DNA from: Candidatus Gastranaerophilales bacterium
GTDB taxonomy: Bacteria; Cyanobacteriota; Vampirovibrionia; Gastranaerophilales; Gastranaerophilaceae
Direction: 5' to 3'
DNA: 44,267 bases
NCBI GenBank assembly: GCA_944323335.1
Contig: CALUSB010000017.1
Coordinates: forward strand, 1-44,267
Part shown: positions 18,560 through 27,092 of the stretch, piece by piece
Layout of the letters: each line of letters starts with the position of its first letter
Position numbering within the stretch: position 1 is the first letter of the stretch
Translations under genes and position numbers: made by a program
Notes under the pieces: model-generated
The model's input: only the letters and a program-made list of their open reading frames with translations
Databases searched by the model: none
What the model was told of the DNA's origin: nothing

Positions 18560-18609
18560 TACTAAGTGCGTAAATTAGCACACTGCGCTATAGACACAAG
18601 GCTAAGAGA

Positions 18610-21600
18610 TTATTTTTTTGCTACTTCGCCTTTTTTGGTTTTTGCAATTATATCAAGGATTTCACCCTCAAGTGCGTCAAGCTCTTTGAGTTTTTCTTCG
18701 CTTTGAGTTTTTCTCCAATCTTCAAGCATTTTATTAAATTCATCCGAGCTTATAATACAATCACCCGTTCCTACAATGTCTTTGTATTTTTCAGCAAAAA
18801 CATCAACAAAATCGCTATACGCTTCAACAATTTTATCCGAAACAATCTCGGCATTTTTGAGGAACACTTCCATATCAGAATCCATTCTGGCTTTTAGCTC
18901 TTCAGAGATATCACTTATACCCAGTTGGTTTCTCTCAACAGATATTCTTCCTGTTTTTGGCCCCATACCCATTTTCTGTACGGCAAGTTTTGCCATATGT
19001 GTAGCCATCGCCATATCTTGAGTTATGCCCCAGCTGCCATCCATGTTATAAAATCTCTTTTCGCTTGCGTGGCCTCCAAAGTTGGTTACAAGGCTTGAAA
19101 ATACTTTTTCAAAGCTCCACTGTTTGTTTTCGGAGTCTTTATGATATACAGCTCCACCATAATCGCCCCTCGGGTCAAGTGTAATAAAGTCAACTGTATC
19201 GGGCAGATGCCAAGGTTTTTCTTCTTTTTTTGCTATATCATACATAATCTGAAGTGTAAGAGCATGACCACATTCGTGTTTTGCTACAAGTTCATTATCA
19301 TGTTCAGCGCGAGCTTCTGTAGATACTCTGCCTGTTGTAACCTGTAGATAGGCTTCTGTGAAATCGGACTTATCTATTGCATCTTTTCCTCTTTCACGAG
19401 ATATGTCATCAGCTTTTTCAAGAAGATAAATTAAATCTACAACGCTGAAGTAATTAGTTGTTTCGGCAACATTTCTTATTAGCTGTTCTTTTTCTTCTTC
19501 GTTTTTGGCAGCTATTTTAAGATTATTCTTATCTATATAGTATTTAAGTATGTCGCTTCTGTCCCTTACATCCTGTGGTGAGTAGATTATAATTTTATCC
19601 AAGAATTTATAGGGTTTCATGATATTTTCATCTAAATAATCAGGATAATTTGTTGAACCTACCACTATGAGGTTAACATTTTCGTTCCTCCTTACCTGCT
19701 CCATTTCGGATAGCAGTTGAGAAAATGCCTTTTGTTCATATATTGAAGATATTCCATATAGAGGATTTGAGCCGAAGTTATCGAAGTTTTCAATTAATAT
19801 CATAGCAGTTTTGTTTTTGTTTGCTTCGGCTTGAGTTTTTGCGGTATTTATAAGTTTTTTGATTTTAATTTCAGATAAGTTGGCGTTTTGCGAGAGTGCT
19901 TCAATGTCTTTTAGGGCAAATTCTTTGGCGTCTATCATAACCATCGGTATATTTGCTTCCCCCGCAATTGCTTCAGCCGTGTGCCTTCTACCGCCGCCGT
20001 ATGAAGTTCCGTTATCAAGGAATGTTGTATAACCTCTTGTAAAGCCTTTTTTCTTCATGAGTATTTGATTTACTATACTTTGAGCTTCAGCTTTTGTCAT
20101 CGGGTTGCCTACAATATCATCAAGTTTTTTGCCTGTGTCAAAAACAACCCTAAATTCACTTTGGGATTCATCTGTTTTTTTGATGTCTGAAGTTTGTATT
20201 TCGTATTCTTGAACATCATCTGCAGTTATTTTTTCTTTATCAGAGTAAAATGCAGCAATTTTTTTCATGTATCTTAGAGCTTTTTCAGGGTAATAGCCTT
20301 CTTGCTTATCTGTTGCATTTACTATTGAATCAATAGCCTCAGGGTCAAATTCTTTTTTAATTTGTGTATCAATAAAAGCTTTGCCTGTTTCACCTTTTAG
20401 TATTTCTTTTGCATCTGAAGAATTTACCATAGGTATAGACAAAGTGTTATAGTGTTCAATATATGGTTTTACGCCTGCACCCGCTTGAGTGTTACCGTAG
20501 TATGTGTCTTTATTTGAAATAAGTACCATTCTAATGTTAGAAGGCACACCTTTTTTGCCTTTGTTTTCAAGTAATGCAAGTTCGTTTTCATCTAAATACA
20601 TTGATTCGCGTCGTTCCGCCACCGTATTTGCTTTTAGCAATTCGGCAAAATTAGCCATGAAGATATATGTTGTATCAGGGTCTTTTTTAGCTTCTTCTGC
20701 CATAGATTTTATGATATCAAAAATTGTTTTGCTGTTGAATAACACTATCTTTGTATTTTGCTCGTTTAATTTATTGTATTTTTGTCCGGGTTTTTTAATT
20801 AAATTTGTAAAGCTTGAAATTAAATGTTTGACTGATGTTTTATTGTCACCTTCATAAGTAATGTATGTATCATTGCCATGGTCTAAGCTTTTCCAGAGCT
20901 GGTCAGCTTTATCATCATAAAAATTCAAATGCGTTTTTTGTTTTTCGGGCAAACTGTCAATCATAATTTCTCTTTGCATTTCAAATTTAAAATCTTTTAA
21001 TTTACCCAAAAGTTTTCTGTCATTTGAAGACAACAACGCCACCATAAAGTTGTTATCAAGGAATTCGTCCGTCTCAGCAATTTGAGTTGTGGCAGAGTAT
21101 GCTATGTTTAGGTCTGCAATAAGTTCGTCAGTAGGCTTAGGTGTAAAGAACTTAGACTTTGGCAAGTTTGATTTTTTGATTTCCTGAGCGGTTTCTCTTA
21201 TGTATTTTTTTATGATGGGTTCGATCTTTTTTCTTGTTTCTTCGTTTTTTAATACATTAAAATCTCCAATAAATGATTCAAGGCTTTTTGCGGTCAAGTA
21301 TTGTTCTTCTTCGTCATATTTTTTAGTGCCGGAGTTTAAGCTTTCGATAAAATTGTTCAAATCTAACAACACCGCTAAAAATACGTGTTGGTGCGTGATT
21401 TTTGTGTGTCCGAATTTTTTTGTTGCATCCCCTATTTCCTTCCACATTCTGTGTGCCTCAGGGGTAAAATTTGCGCTTGCCTTTGCAAATTTTCTTTTGT
21501 TGTTTGCTTCATAGCTTCCGCCAAAGTTTATATCGTAATATGCGGCATTTATGCCGTTTAGCTCATTGAGTGAAGATTGAATATTTGTTTTAACGGGATT

Positions 21601-21669
21601 ATTTGTTGATTTAGCTTTAAAATTTTTGCCGGTATTTGCTTTCAGGCTCTCAATGCGCTCTATTTTCAT
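18610..21669 (-). CDS. M41 (FtsH-like) metalloprotease with degenerate AAA modules
   Basis: 1019 residues. The N-terminal part (about 68-105, FTPEAHRMWKEIGDATKKFGHTKITHQHVFLAVLL) resembles a Clp N-domain repeat. A first AAA-like region (about 265-490) has no Walker A. The second (about 508-770) aligns with FtsH, but its Walker A is GGGRRHTAEAIAGE with the essential Lys replaced by R561 and Thr by R562. Its Walker B is ILIENFD (E627-N628 in place of Asp-Glu), and the arginine-finger region reads KPYKFLDK in place of RPGRFDR. The M41 peptidase domain keeps the zinc motif HECGH (798-802) and the third ligand D885 (GITQD). FtsH's N-terminal transmembrane helices are absent. GAGGA precedes the ATG. 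It is probably a zinc protease with structural, non-hydrolysing AAA domains. Confidence 0.85.
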   Translation of the reverse strand: MKIERIESLKANTGKNFKAKSTNNPVKTNIQSSLNELNGINAAYYDINFGGSYEANNKRKFAKASANFTPEAHRMWKEIGDATKKFGHTKITHQHVFLAVLLDLNNFIESLNSGTKKYDEEEQYLTAKSLESFIGDFNVLKNEETRKKIEPIIKKYIRETAQEIKKSNLPKSKFFTPKPTDELIADLNIAYSATTQIAETDEFLDNNFMVALLSSNDRKLLGKLKDFKFEMQREIMIDSLPEKQKTHLNFYDDKADQLWKSLDHGNDTYITYEGDNKTSVKHLISSFTNLIKKPGQKYNKLNEQNTKIVLFNSKTIFDIIKSMAEEAKKDPDTTYIFMANFAELLKANTVAERRESMYLDENELALLENKGKKGVPSNIRMVLISNKDTYYGNTQAGAGVKPYIEHYNTLSIPMVNSSDAKEILKGETGKAFIDTQIKKEFDPEAIDSIVNATDKQEGYYPEKALRYMKKIAAFYSDKEKITADDVQEYEIQTSDIKKTDESQSEFRVVFDTGKKLDDIVGNPMTKAEAQSIVNQILMKKKGFTRGYTTFLDNGTSYGGGRRHTAEAIAGEANIPMVMIDAKEFALKDIEALSQNANLSEIKIKKLINTAKTQAEANKNKTAMILIENFDNFGSNPLYGISSIYEQKAFSQLLSEMEQVRRNENVNLIVVGSTNYPDYLDENIMKPYKFLDKIIIYSPQDVRDRSDILKYYIDKNNLKIAAKNEEEKEQLIRNVAETTNYFSVVDLIYLLEKADDISRERGKDAIDKSDFTEAYLQVTTGRVSTEARAEHDNELVAKHECGHALTLQIMYDIAKKEEKPWHLPDTVDFITLDPRGDYGGAVYHKDSENKQWSFEKVFSSLVTNFGGHASEKRFYNMDGSWGITQDMAMATHMAKLAVQKMGMGPKTGRISVERNQLGISDISEELKARMDSDMEVFLKNAEIVSDKIVEAYSDFVDVFAEKYKDIVGTGDCIISSDEFNKMLEDWRKTQSEEKLKELDALEGEILDIIAKTKKGEVAKK

Positions 21670-21840
21670 ATTTTTCCTCGCTATAAAGTGTATTTGTCAC
21701 TACAAACAATGTGAAAAAGTTTTTTTGTTAATATTTTGGTCTTCCAAAAAACATGTTTTACATAATTTAATATTTTGTAGTTTCGGGCAATGGTTTTTTT
21801 GAGCTTTTATTTTATAAATTCTAAAAAAGAAAGGAATACC

Positions 21841-22599
21841 ATGTTTAAAAAAATAATGCTTACATCACTTGCTCTGGCTGCAGGTGCTATAGGAGTTAAA
21901 GCTGTAAAAAAACTCTATAAAATGCCCTTAATAGGCGATATGGCACCATACTTTAGTGCTCAAACTACACAAGGTAAAGTAAATTTCCCTTGTGATTATA
22001 AAGGAAAATGGGTGGTTTTCTTTTCTCACCCTGCGGATTTTACTTCAGTTTGCACAACAGAGATAATGTTTTTTCAAAAATATTATGATGAATTTAAAAA
22101 AATAAATACGGAACTTATAGGCTTATCTGTAGATAATCTTGAATCTCACATGAGCTGGTTTTCATCAATTAAAGATAAAATCAAATACAAAGGTTTAGAA
22201 AATTTAGTGATAACTTTTCCTTTAATTGATGATGAAAAAGGTGAAATAGCTAGAAAATACGGTATGCTACAAAATGATTCAAAAACGGTAAGAGCTGTTT
22301 TTGTCATAGACCCGAAAGGTGTCGTTAGGGCAATTATATACTACCCCCAAACTACAGGCAGAAATCTGGATGAGATTTTAAGACTTACAAAGGCGCTTCA
22401 GGTAACAGACAATTTTGAAGTTGCAACCCCTGCCAACTGGCAGGAGGGAGATGATGTTATAGTGCCGACATCACAAAGACCTTTTCAATTAAGCGAGCAA
22501 GAAGCAAGTGAAAAGCAGGTATACTGCAGTGATTGGTATCTTTGTACAAGACCAATATCAAGAGATGAAATAGAAAATAAATTAAACAATCAAAACTAA
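21841..22599 (+). CDS. Membrane-anchored peroxiredoxin, Prx6/archaeal type
   Basis: 252 residues. Start ATG at 21841 follows AAGGA (21831-21835); an in-frame ATG at 21790 lacks this and is rejected. The peroxidatic site is PADFTSVC (P64, T68, C71). Two further cysteines in CSDWYLC (C229, C235) match the resolving-cysteine spacing of the archaeal Prx6 group. The enzyme reduces hydrogen or organic peroxides. Unusually for this family, residues 1-22 form a hydrophobic segment (MLTSLALAAGAIGV flanked by lysines) with no clean cleavage site, so it is probably tethered to the inner membrane. It is the main oxygen-defence gene in the window and diverges from the M41 protease gene. Confidence 0.9.
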   Translation: MFKKIMLTSLALAAGAIGVKAVKKLYKMPLIGDMAPYFSAQTTQGKVNFPCDYKGKWVVFFSHPADFTSVCTTEIMFFQKYYDEFKKINTELIGLSVDNLESHMSWFSSIKDKIKYKGLENLVITFPLIDDEKGEIARKYGMLQNDSKTVRAVFVIDPKGVVRAIIYYPQTTGRNLDEILRLTKALQVTDNFEVATPANWQEGDDVIVPTSQRPFQLSEQEASEKQVYCSDWYLCTRPISRDEIENKLNNQN

Positions 22600-22621
22600 A
22601 ATTCAAAGAAACGGTTGATGC

Positions 22622-22672
22622 AAATAATGCCCTTGAGTAATAAGATTTTATTATGTCGGGCATTATTTTTTT
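22622..22672 (+). terminator. Hairpin with T-tract overlapping the start of the transporter gene
   Basis: AAATAATGCCC (22622-22632) pairs perfectly with GGGCATTATTT (22658-22668), followed by further T residues to 22672, around a 25-base loop. It has the form of an intrinsic terminator for the peroxiredoxin gene, although the loop is long and the stem AT-rich. The apparent transporter ATG (22653) lies inside the loop. The structure could instead attenuate, or mask initiation of, the transporter. Confidence 0.5.
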
Positions 22673-23534
22673 GGAAAGTTTTAAAGACGCGTTTTCGGAT
22701 TTGGTTCCTATAGTTCCTCTGTTGTTTTTAACTTTTCTTGTAATAGAGTTTATCGAGTATTATCAGTTTGACAATGTTTCAAGCTATATAAGGCGCTCGG
22801 GCAAATACGCACCTTTAATCGGCGCTTTTGTTGCTTCTTTTCCGCAGTGCGGATTTTCAATTATAGCAAGTGTTTTATACATCAGAGGTTTAATTACAAG
22901 AGGTACTTTGCTTGCAGTTTATCTGTCAACTTCAGATGAGGCCATACCTGTTTTGCTCTCTATGCCTGATAAGTCATCTCTTGTTATTCCTGTTGTTTTG
23001 ATAAAAATTTTAATAGGAATTATGGCGGGATATGCTTTTGACTTTATTTTTCCAAAAGAAATAAAAGAAGATAAAACGCTTAAAATAGTGCCTGAAGTTG
23101 GCTGCTGCGAACATAATATAGGCAAAAAAATAAAAAAAGAGCTTATTTTGCACCCTTTGGTTCATACTTTTACAATAAGTCTTTTTATTTTTGTTTTGAC
23201 TTTAATAATTAATATTTTAATAACTCTTTTTGGCTCAGCAGAAAATCTGGGCACGCATCTTATGTCAGGCTCTATCGTTCAGCCCTTTATGGCAGCGCTT
23301 TTTGGGCTTATTCCAAATTGTGCCGTATCTGTTGCACTTATTATGCTCTTTATAAAAGGTTCAATTGCCTTTAGCTCATTAATAGCGGGTCTTTGTTCAA
23401 ACTCGGGGCTTGGAATATGGATTATTTTAACAAGAAACAAGGATAAAAAAGACTCACTCATCCTGATTAGCGCATTGTTTTTAATAAGTGCGCTTGCGGG
23501 TGTTATAATTTATTTAACAAAATTTGCACTATGA
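22653..23534 (+). CDS. Putative multi-TM metal transporter (manganese/arsenic-efflux family)
   Basis: About 293 residues with 8-10 hydrophobic helices in two halves. Each half carries a matching Pro-Gln/Asn-Cys motif: FPQCGFSIIAS in the first and IPNCAVSVALI in the second. This two-fold repeat with a central cytoplasmic loop (KEDKTLKIVPEVGCCEHNIGKK, containing Cys-Cys and His) is typical of the family annotated as putative manganese transporter or arsenic efflux protein. The family call rests on recall and is moderate. The start is uncertain: the ATG at 22653 lies in a hairpin loop with no Shine-Dalgarno, and a TTG at 22671 is the alternative. The substrate ion is not readable. Confidence 0.75.
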   Translation: MSGIIFLESFKDAFSDLVPIVPLLFLTFLVIEFIEYYQFDNVSSYIRRSGKYAPLIGAFVASFPQCGFSIIASVLYIRGLITRGTLLAVYLSTSDEAIPVLLSMPDKSSLVIPVVLIKILIGIMAGYAFDFIFPKEIKEDKTLKIVPEVGCCEHNIGKKIKKELILHPLVHTFTISLFIFVLTLIINILITLFGSAENLGTHLMSGSIVQPFMAALFGLIPNCAVSVALIMLFIKGSIAFSSLIAGLCSNSGLGIWIILTRNKDKKDSLILISALFLISALAGVIIYLTKFAL

Positions 23535-23579
23535 TATAAATAAGTTTACTGTAATATTAAAATGATTGAGGTTAAAAAT

Positions 23580-24845
23580 ATGCAAGACGAAACTAAATGC
23601 CTGCACTCAGGCTACACACCGGAAAACGGCGGCCCAAGGGTAATGCCTATATATCAAAGTACTACTTTTCGCTACACTTCTACTAAAGAGATAGCAGCGG
23701 TTTTTGATGACCCTACAAAATCTCACATCTATTCGAGATTTACCAATCCTACCGTTGATGTTGTAGAAAAGAAAATTGCGGACCTAGAGCACGGTGTAGC
23801 TGCTATGTGTACTTCATCTGGGCAGATGGCGTCTTTGATGTCTATATTGAACCTGTGTCAGGCGGGAGATAGTTTTATCAGTACAAGCGCAATATATGGC
23901 GGTACGGTAAATCTTTTTGCATATACTCTAAAAAAACTTGCAATAGAGTGTATATTTGTAGATGTTGACGCAGACGAGGATGAAATACAATCCAAGATTA
24001 AGCCTAATACCAAAGCAATATTTGGTGAAACTCTAACTAACCCTTCGCTACAAATATTAGACATTGAAAAGTTTGCTAAAGTTGCACATAAAAACGGACT
24101 TCCCTTTATTGTAGATAATACCTTTGCTACACCAATACTATGTAAGCCCATAGACTTTGGTGCAGATATAGTAATTCACTCTACTTCAAAGTATATGGAC
24201 GGACATGCTCTGCAAGTAGGCGGTGTAATAGTTGATGGAGCCAAGTTTGACTATACTAACGGTAAGTTCCCTGAGTTTTGTGAACCTGATGAGTCTTACC
24301 ATGGGACAATATACACAAGGGATTATTCATTTGCTCCATACATAATAAAAGCAAGAATGCAGCTAATGCGCGACTTTGGTGCATACCCCTCAGGTCATAG
24401 CGGTTTTCTTTTGAACCTTGGGCTGGAAACACTTGCGGTTAGAATGAAAAGATACTGTGAAAATGCTATAACAGTAGCTAAATACTTAGAAAAACACCCT
24501 AAAATTGAACATGTTAACTACCCCGGTTTGGAGAATAACAAGTATCATAAACTGGCTATGAAATACTTACCTGACGGTCAAAGCGGTGTTATGGCAGTGA
24601 CCGTTAAGGGCGGTAAAGAAAACGGCATCAAGTTTATGGACAGTCTAAAAATGGCGTCAAACGAAGTGCATGTTGCGGATATTAGAACTTGCGTACTTCA
24701 CCCCGCTTCGGCTACACACAGACAATTAACCGATGAGCAGCTTGTAGCTTGCGGTATAAACCCCGGTCTTGTAAGGCTTTCTGTCGGTTTAGAAAATGTT
24801 GACGATATTCTAAATGATATTGAAGACGCCTTAAAAAGCGTATAG
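23580..24845 (+). CDS. metY: O-acetylhomoserine sulfhydrylase / Cys-Met metabolism PLP enzyme
   Basis: 421 residues, the usual length of this family. Start ATG at 23580 is preceded by GAGG (23567-23570); an in-frame ATG at 23562 would place the ribosome site inside the gene. The PLP-binding lysine is in HSTSKYMDGH. Other family marks are YSRFTNPT near residue 60, TSSGQMAS (PLP phosphate binding) and the C-terminal HPASATHRQL. Substrates are most likely O-acetylhomoserine plus sulfide to give homocysteine; methionine gamma-lyase is a close relative that cannot be excluded by eye. It ends 2 bases before the convergent hydrogenase-like operon. Confidence 0.88.
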   Translation: MQDETKCLHSGYTPENGGPRVMPIYQSTTFRYTSTKEIAAVFDDPTKSHIYSRFTNPTVDVVEKKIADLEHGVAAMCTSSGQMASLMSILNLCQAGDSFISTSAIYGGTVNLFAYTLKKLAIECIFVDVDADEDEIQSKIKPNTKAIFGETLTNPSLQILDIEKFAKVAHKNGLPFIVDNTFATPILCKPIDFGADIVIHSTSKYMDGHALQVGGVIVDGAKFDYTNGKFPEFCEPDESYHGTIYTRDYSFAPYIIKARMQLMRDFGAYPSGHSGFLLNLGLETLAVRMKRYCENAITVAKYLEKHPKIEHVNYPGLENNKYHKLAMKYLPDGQSGVMAVTVKGGKENGIKFMDSLKMASNEVHVADIRTCVLHPASATHRQLTDEQLVACGINPGLVRLSVGLENVDDILNDIEDALKSV

Positions 24846-24847
24846 AC

Positions 24848-25606
24848 TTATTTATCGGATATAAATCCCAGCACCCCGTTAATAAAGGTTAGCGGGTGCA
24901 CAGGGCAACCCGGGATGTATAGGTCTATAGGATACTTATCTAAAAATTCACGATTCAGTTTGTCGCTGTTTTGGAAAACTCCTCCTGAAATAGCGCAAGA
25001 GCCGCAAAGTATAACGATTTTTGGGTCGGGAGTTGACTTGTAGCAGTCTTCAAGCGCATATGCCATATTTTCTGAAATAGGCCCTGTTATTACAAGCCCG
25101 TCGGCGTGACGGGGCGATGCGACAAAGTCTATACCAAATCTTCCCATATCAAAGTTTACGTTAGAGCAAGCGTTAAGCTCCATTTCACATCCGTTGCAGC
25201 CTGCAGCCGATACTTGTCTTAATTTTAGAGATTTTTTGAATACTCTTTTGATTTCTTTTCTAACCTCAATAGCTGTTTTTTCATACTCTTGAGGAGTCAT
25301 ATTTTCTTTTATGATTAAGTTTTCTCTTTTTGTAGAGCTTAGTTTGTAGAAGTTTGTAAAATCAATTGCTCCGTGTTTGCATATGTTTTTGCAAGCTCCG
25401 CAGAATGTGCATTTTCCCATATCAATTGAGAAAGGTTCAAGGCTAAGCGCTCCTGTAGGGCAGACTGAGAGGCATTTTTTGCACTCTGTACAGTTTTGTT
25501 TGCAAAGTTTTGGCAATCCTCTGAATTGTTCTCTCATAGGGGCGTTTTTAATGTCTTTTATAAATTGGTTTCCCTGATAAATTCTTGATTTTAGCGTATC
25601 AAACAT
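24848..25606 (-). CDS. hyfI: Fused ferredoxin / small subunit (HyfH-HyfI-like) of Ehr-type complex
   Basis: 252 residues combining two proteins usually encoded separately. Residues 30-85 are a two-cluster ferredoxin module: C39-C42-C45-C49 and C66-C69-C72-C76. Residues 130-250 are a NuoB/HyfI-type small subunit with C137-x-x-C140, C204 in GSCAISGG and C234 in PGCPVHP, the ligands of the proximal [4Fe-4S] cluster. The electron-transfer path thus appears intact although the large subunit's metal site is not. It is the last gene of the operon, 11 bases after the large-subunit gene. The partner redox protein that would supply electrons is not in the window. Confidence 0.88.
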   Translation of the reverse strand: MFDTLKSRIYQGNQFIKDIKNAPMREQFRGLPKLCKQNCTECKKCLSVCPTGALSLEPFSIDMGKCTFCGACKNICKHGAIDFTNFYKLSSTKRENLIIKENMTPQEYEKTAIEVRKEIKRVFKKSLKLRQVSAAGCNGCEMELNACSNVNFDMGRFGIDFVASPRHADGLVITGPISENMAYALEDCYKSTPDPKIVILCGSCAISGGVFQNSDKLNREFLDKYPIDLYIPGCPVHPLTFINGVLGFISDK

Positions 25607-25617
25607 AATTTTTTTCC

Positions 25618-27081
25618 TTATAAATCATTTCCGCAGTACGATAGGTTAAAGCTCTTGTTGCAAAGCGGGAAGTCGGATACCCCGTTGTTTCTAACCGCAA
25701 GAGCAAGACCGTACCAGTTGTTAAACGACGGGTCTTTAATTTTGTATCTTGAAAGGTTTGCGTTCATATCAGTCATTCCTATATGAACAACTTCGCCTCT
25801 CCAGCCTTCAACAATTGAAATAGCCATGGAATCTGCACTAAGCGCATTTTGTTCGGTGTTTAAAACTTCTTCTTTATAGCCGTTTTTAAGCATATCTAGT
25901 ATTCTTTTTGCTATGCTTAAAGATTCCATGGTTTCTTGATATCTTAATTTAAATCTTGAATTAACATCTCCTTTTCCTTTAAATAGTTTTCTTGGCAGTG
26001 CCAAGCTTTTAAAGCATTCATCGGCAAAGTCAAAACGAGAGTCTAAGTTAACTCCGCAAGCTCTTGCTGCCATACCTACAAGTCCTATTTCAAGGGCTTT
26101 TTCAGTACTTACTGTACCTGTTTTTTCTAACCTTGACATAACAGAAGAGTTCTTTAACATTGTTTTAACCATTCTGTCTACGTCTTTTTCAACTTTGGTA
26201 AGGGTTTTTATGGCACGTTCAATCTTTTCGTTATCTATATCAAAATTAACACCGCCTACATTTATTAAGCCTCTGCCAAAGCGGCTGCCCGAGAATTCAA
26301 GCATAGTGTTGATTACAAGAGTTCTTGTAGCGCCAAAGACCGATGCTCCCATAAGATAAGCTATATCACCGGCTATAGCGCCTAAGTCACCTATGTGAAT
26401 TGCAGCCCGTTCCATCTCAAGCGCCATAGTCCTTATAAGTTGAGCTCTTTTTGGAACTTTTACATCTTTTAGACATTCCATAACTTTTGAATAAGCAAGG
26501 TTATGAGCAATTACACTGTCGCCGCAAATTGACTCTGCAAGCTGGTTTGTGGGGTGTTCAACCATAAGTTTTTCAACCCCTCTGTTCTGGTAGCCAAGCA
26601 TAATTTCAAGGTGATAAACGATTTCTCCGTTGCACATAAACCTAAAATGCCCGGGCTCAATAACGCCGGCGTGAATTGGCCCTACTGCTACTTGGTGGAC
26701 TTCTTCACCTTCCATTTCAAAAAACTTGTATTCTTTTTTGTGAGAGCGTAAAGGTTTTAGCCAAGGGTGGTTGAGTGGTTTTATGCCGAATTGTTCGTAA
26801 AACTCTCTCTCGAATATGTGGAAAGACGGTATTGTCTGCGTCAGTGACTCATAGCCTTTTTCATCTGCGTCAAATATGCAAGATGAAACGTAAAGGTCTG
26901 AGTTTTCATCATCTGCAAGAATAACAAAAAGTCTTGTAGAACCTTCGCCCCATTCTTTGCCAAAAAAACCTACAGGGCGCTTATTTAGCTTAATTATCTC
27001 ATCCCTTAGGGTATCTATATCAAGGGAGGGAATTTCATTTAAGTTAATTTTAGTATTATTTTTTGTTTTAATCCAGTTCAT
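25618..27081 (-). CDS. hyfG: HyfG/HycE-like large subunit lacking most NiFe ligands (Ehr type)
   Basis: 487 residues: a NuoC-like N-terminal domain (about 20-110, FHIFEREFYEQFGI) fused to a NuoD/hydrogenase large-subunit domain, as in HycE. True [NiFe] enzymes have a CGxC motif near the first conserved block and a DPCxxC motif near the C-terminus. Here the first block reads ESICGDSVIAHNLAY (C186, S189) and the chain ends FNLSYCGNDL, with S481 where a cysteine is expected and one Cys at 483. At most two of four ligands remain, so NiFe binding is unlikely. This matches the known energy-converting hydrogenase-related (Ehr) complexes. The real electron acceptor or substrate is unknown. Confidence 0.88.
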   Translation of the reverse strand: MNWIKTKNNTKINLNEIPSLDIDTLRDEIIKLNKRPVGFFGKEWGEGSTRLFVILADDENSDLYVSSCIFDADEKGYESLTQTIPSFHIFEREFYEQFGIKPLNHPWLKPLRSHKKEYKFFEMEGEEVHQVAVGPIHAGVIEPGHFRFMCNGEIVYHLEIMLGYQNRGVEKLMVEHPTNQLAESICGDSVIAHNLAYSKVMECLKDVKVPKRAQLIRTMALEMERAAIHIGDLGAIAGDIAYLMGASVFGATRTLVINTMLEFSGSRFGRGLINVGGVNFDIDNEKIERAIKTLTKVEKDVDRMVKTMLKNSSVMSRLEKTGTVSTEKALEIGLVGMAARACGVNLDSRFDFADECFKSLALPRKLFKGKGDVNSRFKLRYQETMESLSIAKRILDMLKNGYKEEVLNTEQNALSADSMAISIVEGWRGEVVHIGMTDMNANLSRYKIKDPSFNNWYGLALAVRNNGVSDFPLCNKSFNLSYCGNDL

Positions 27082-27092
27082 TTTATTATCCC

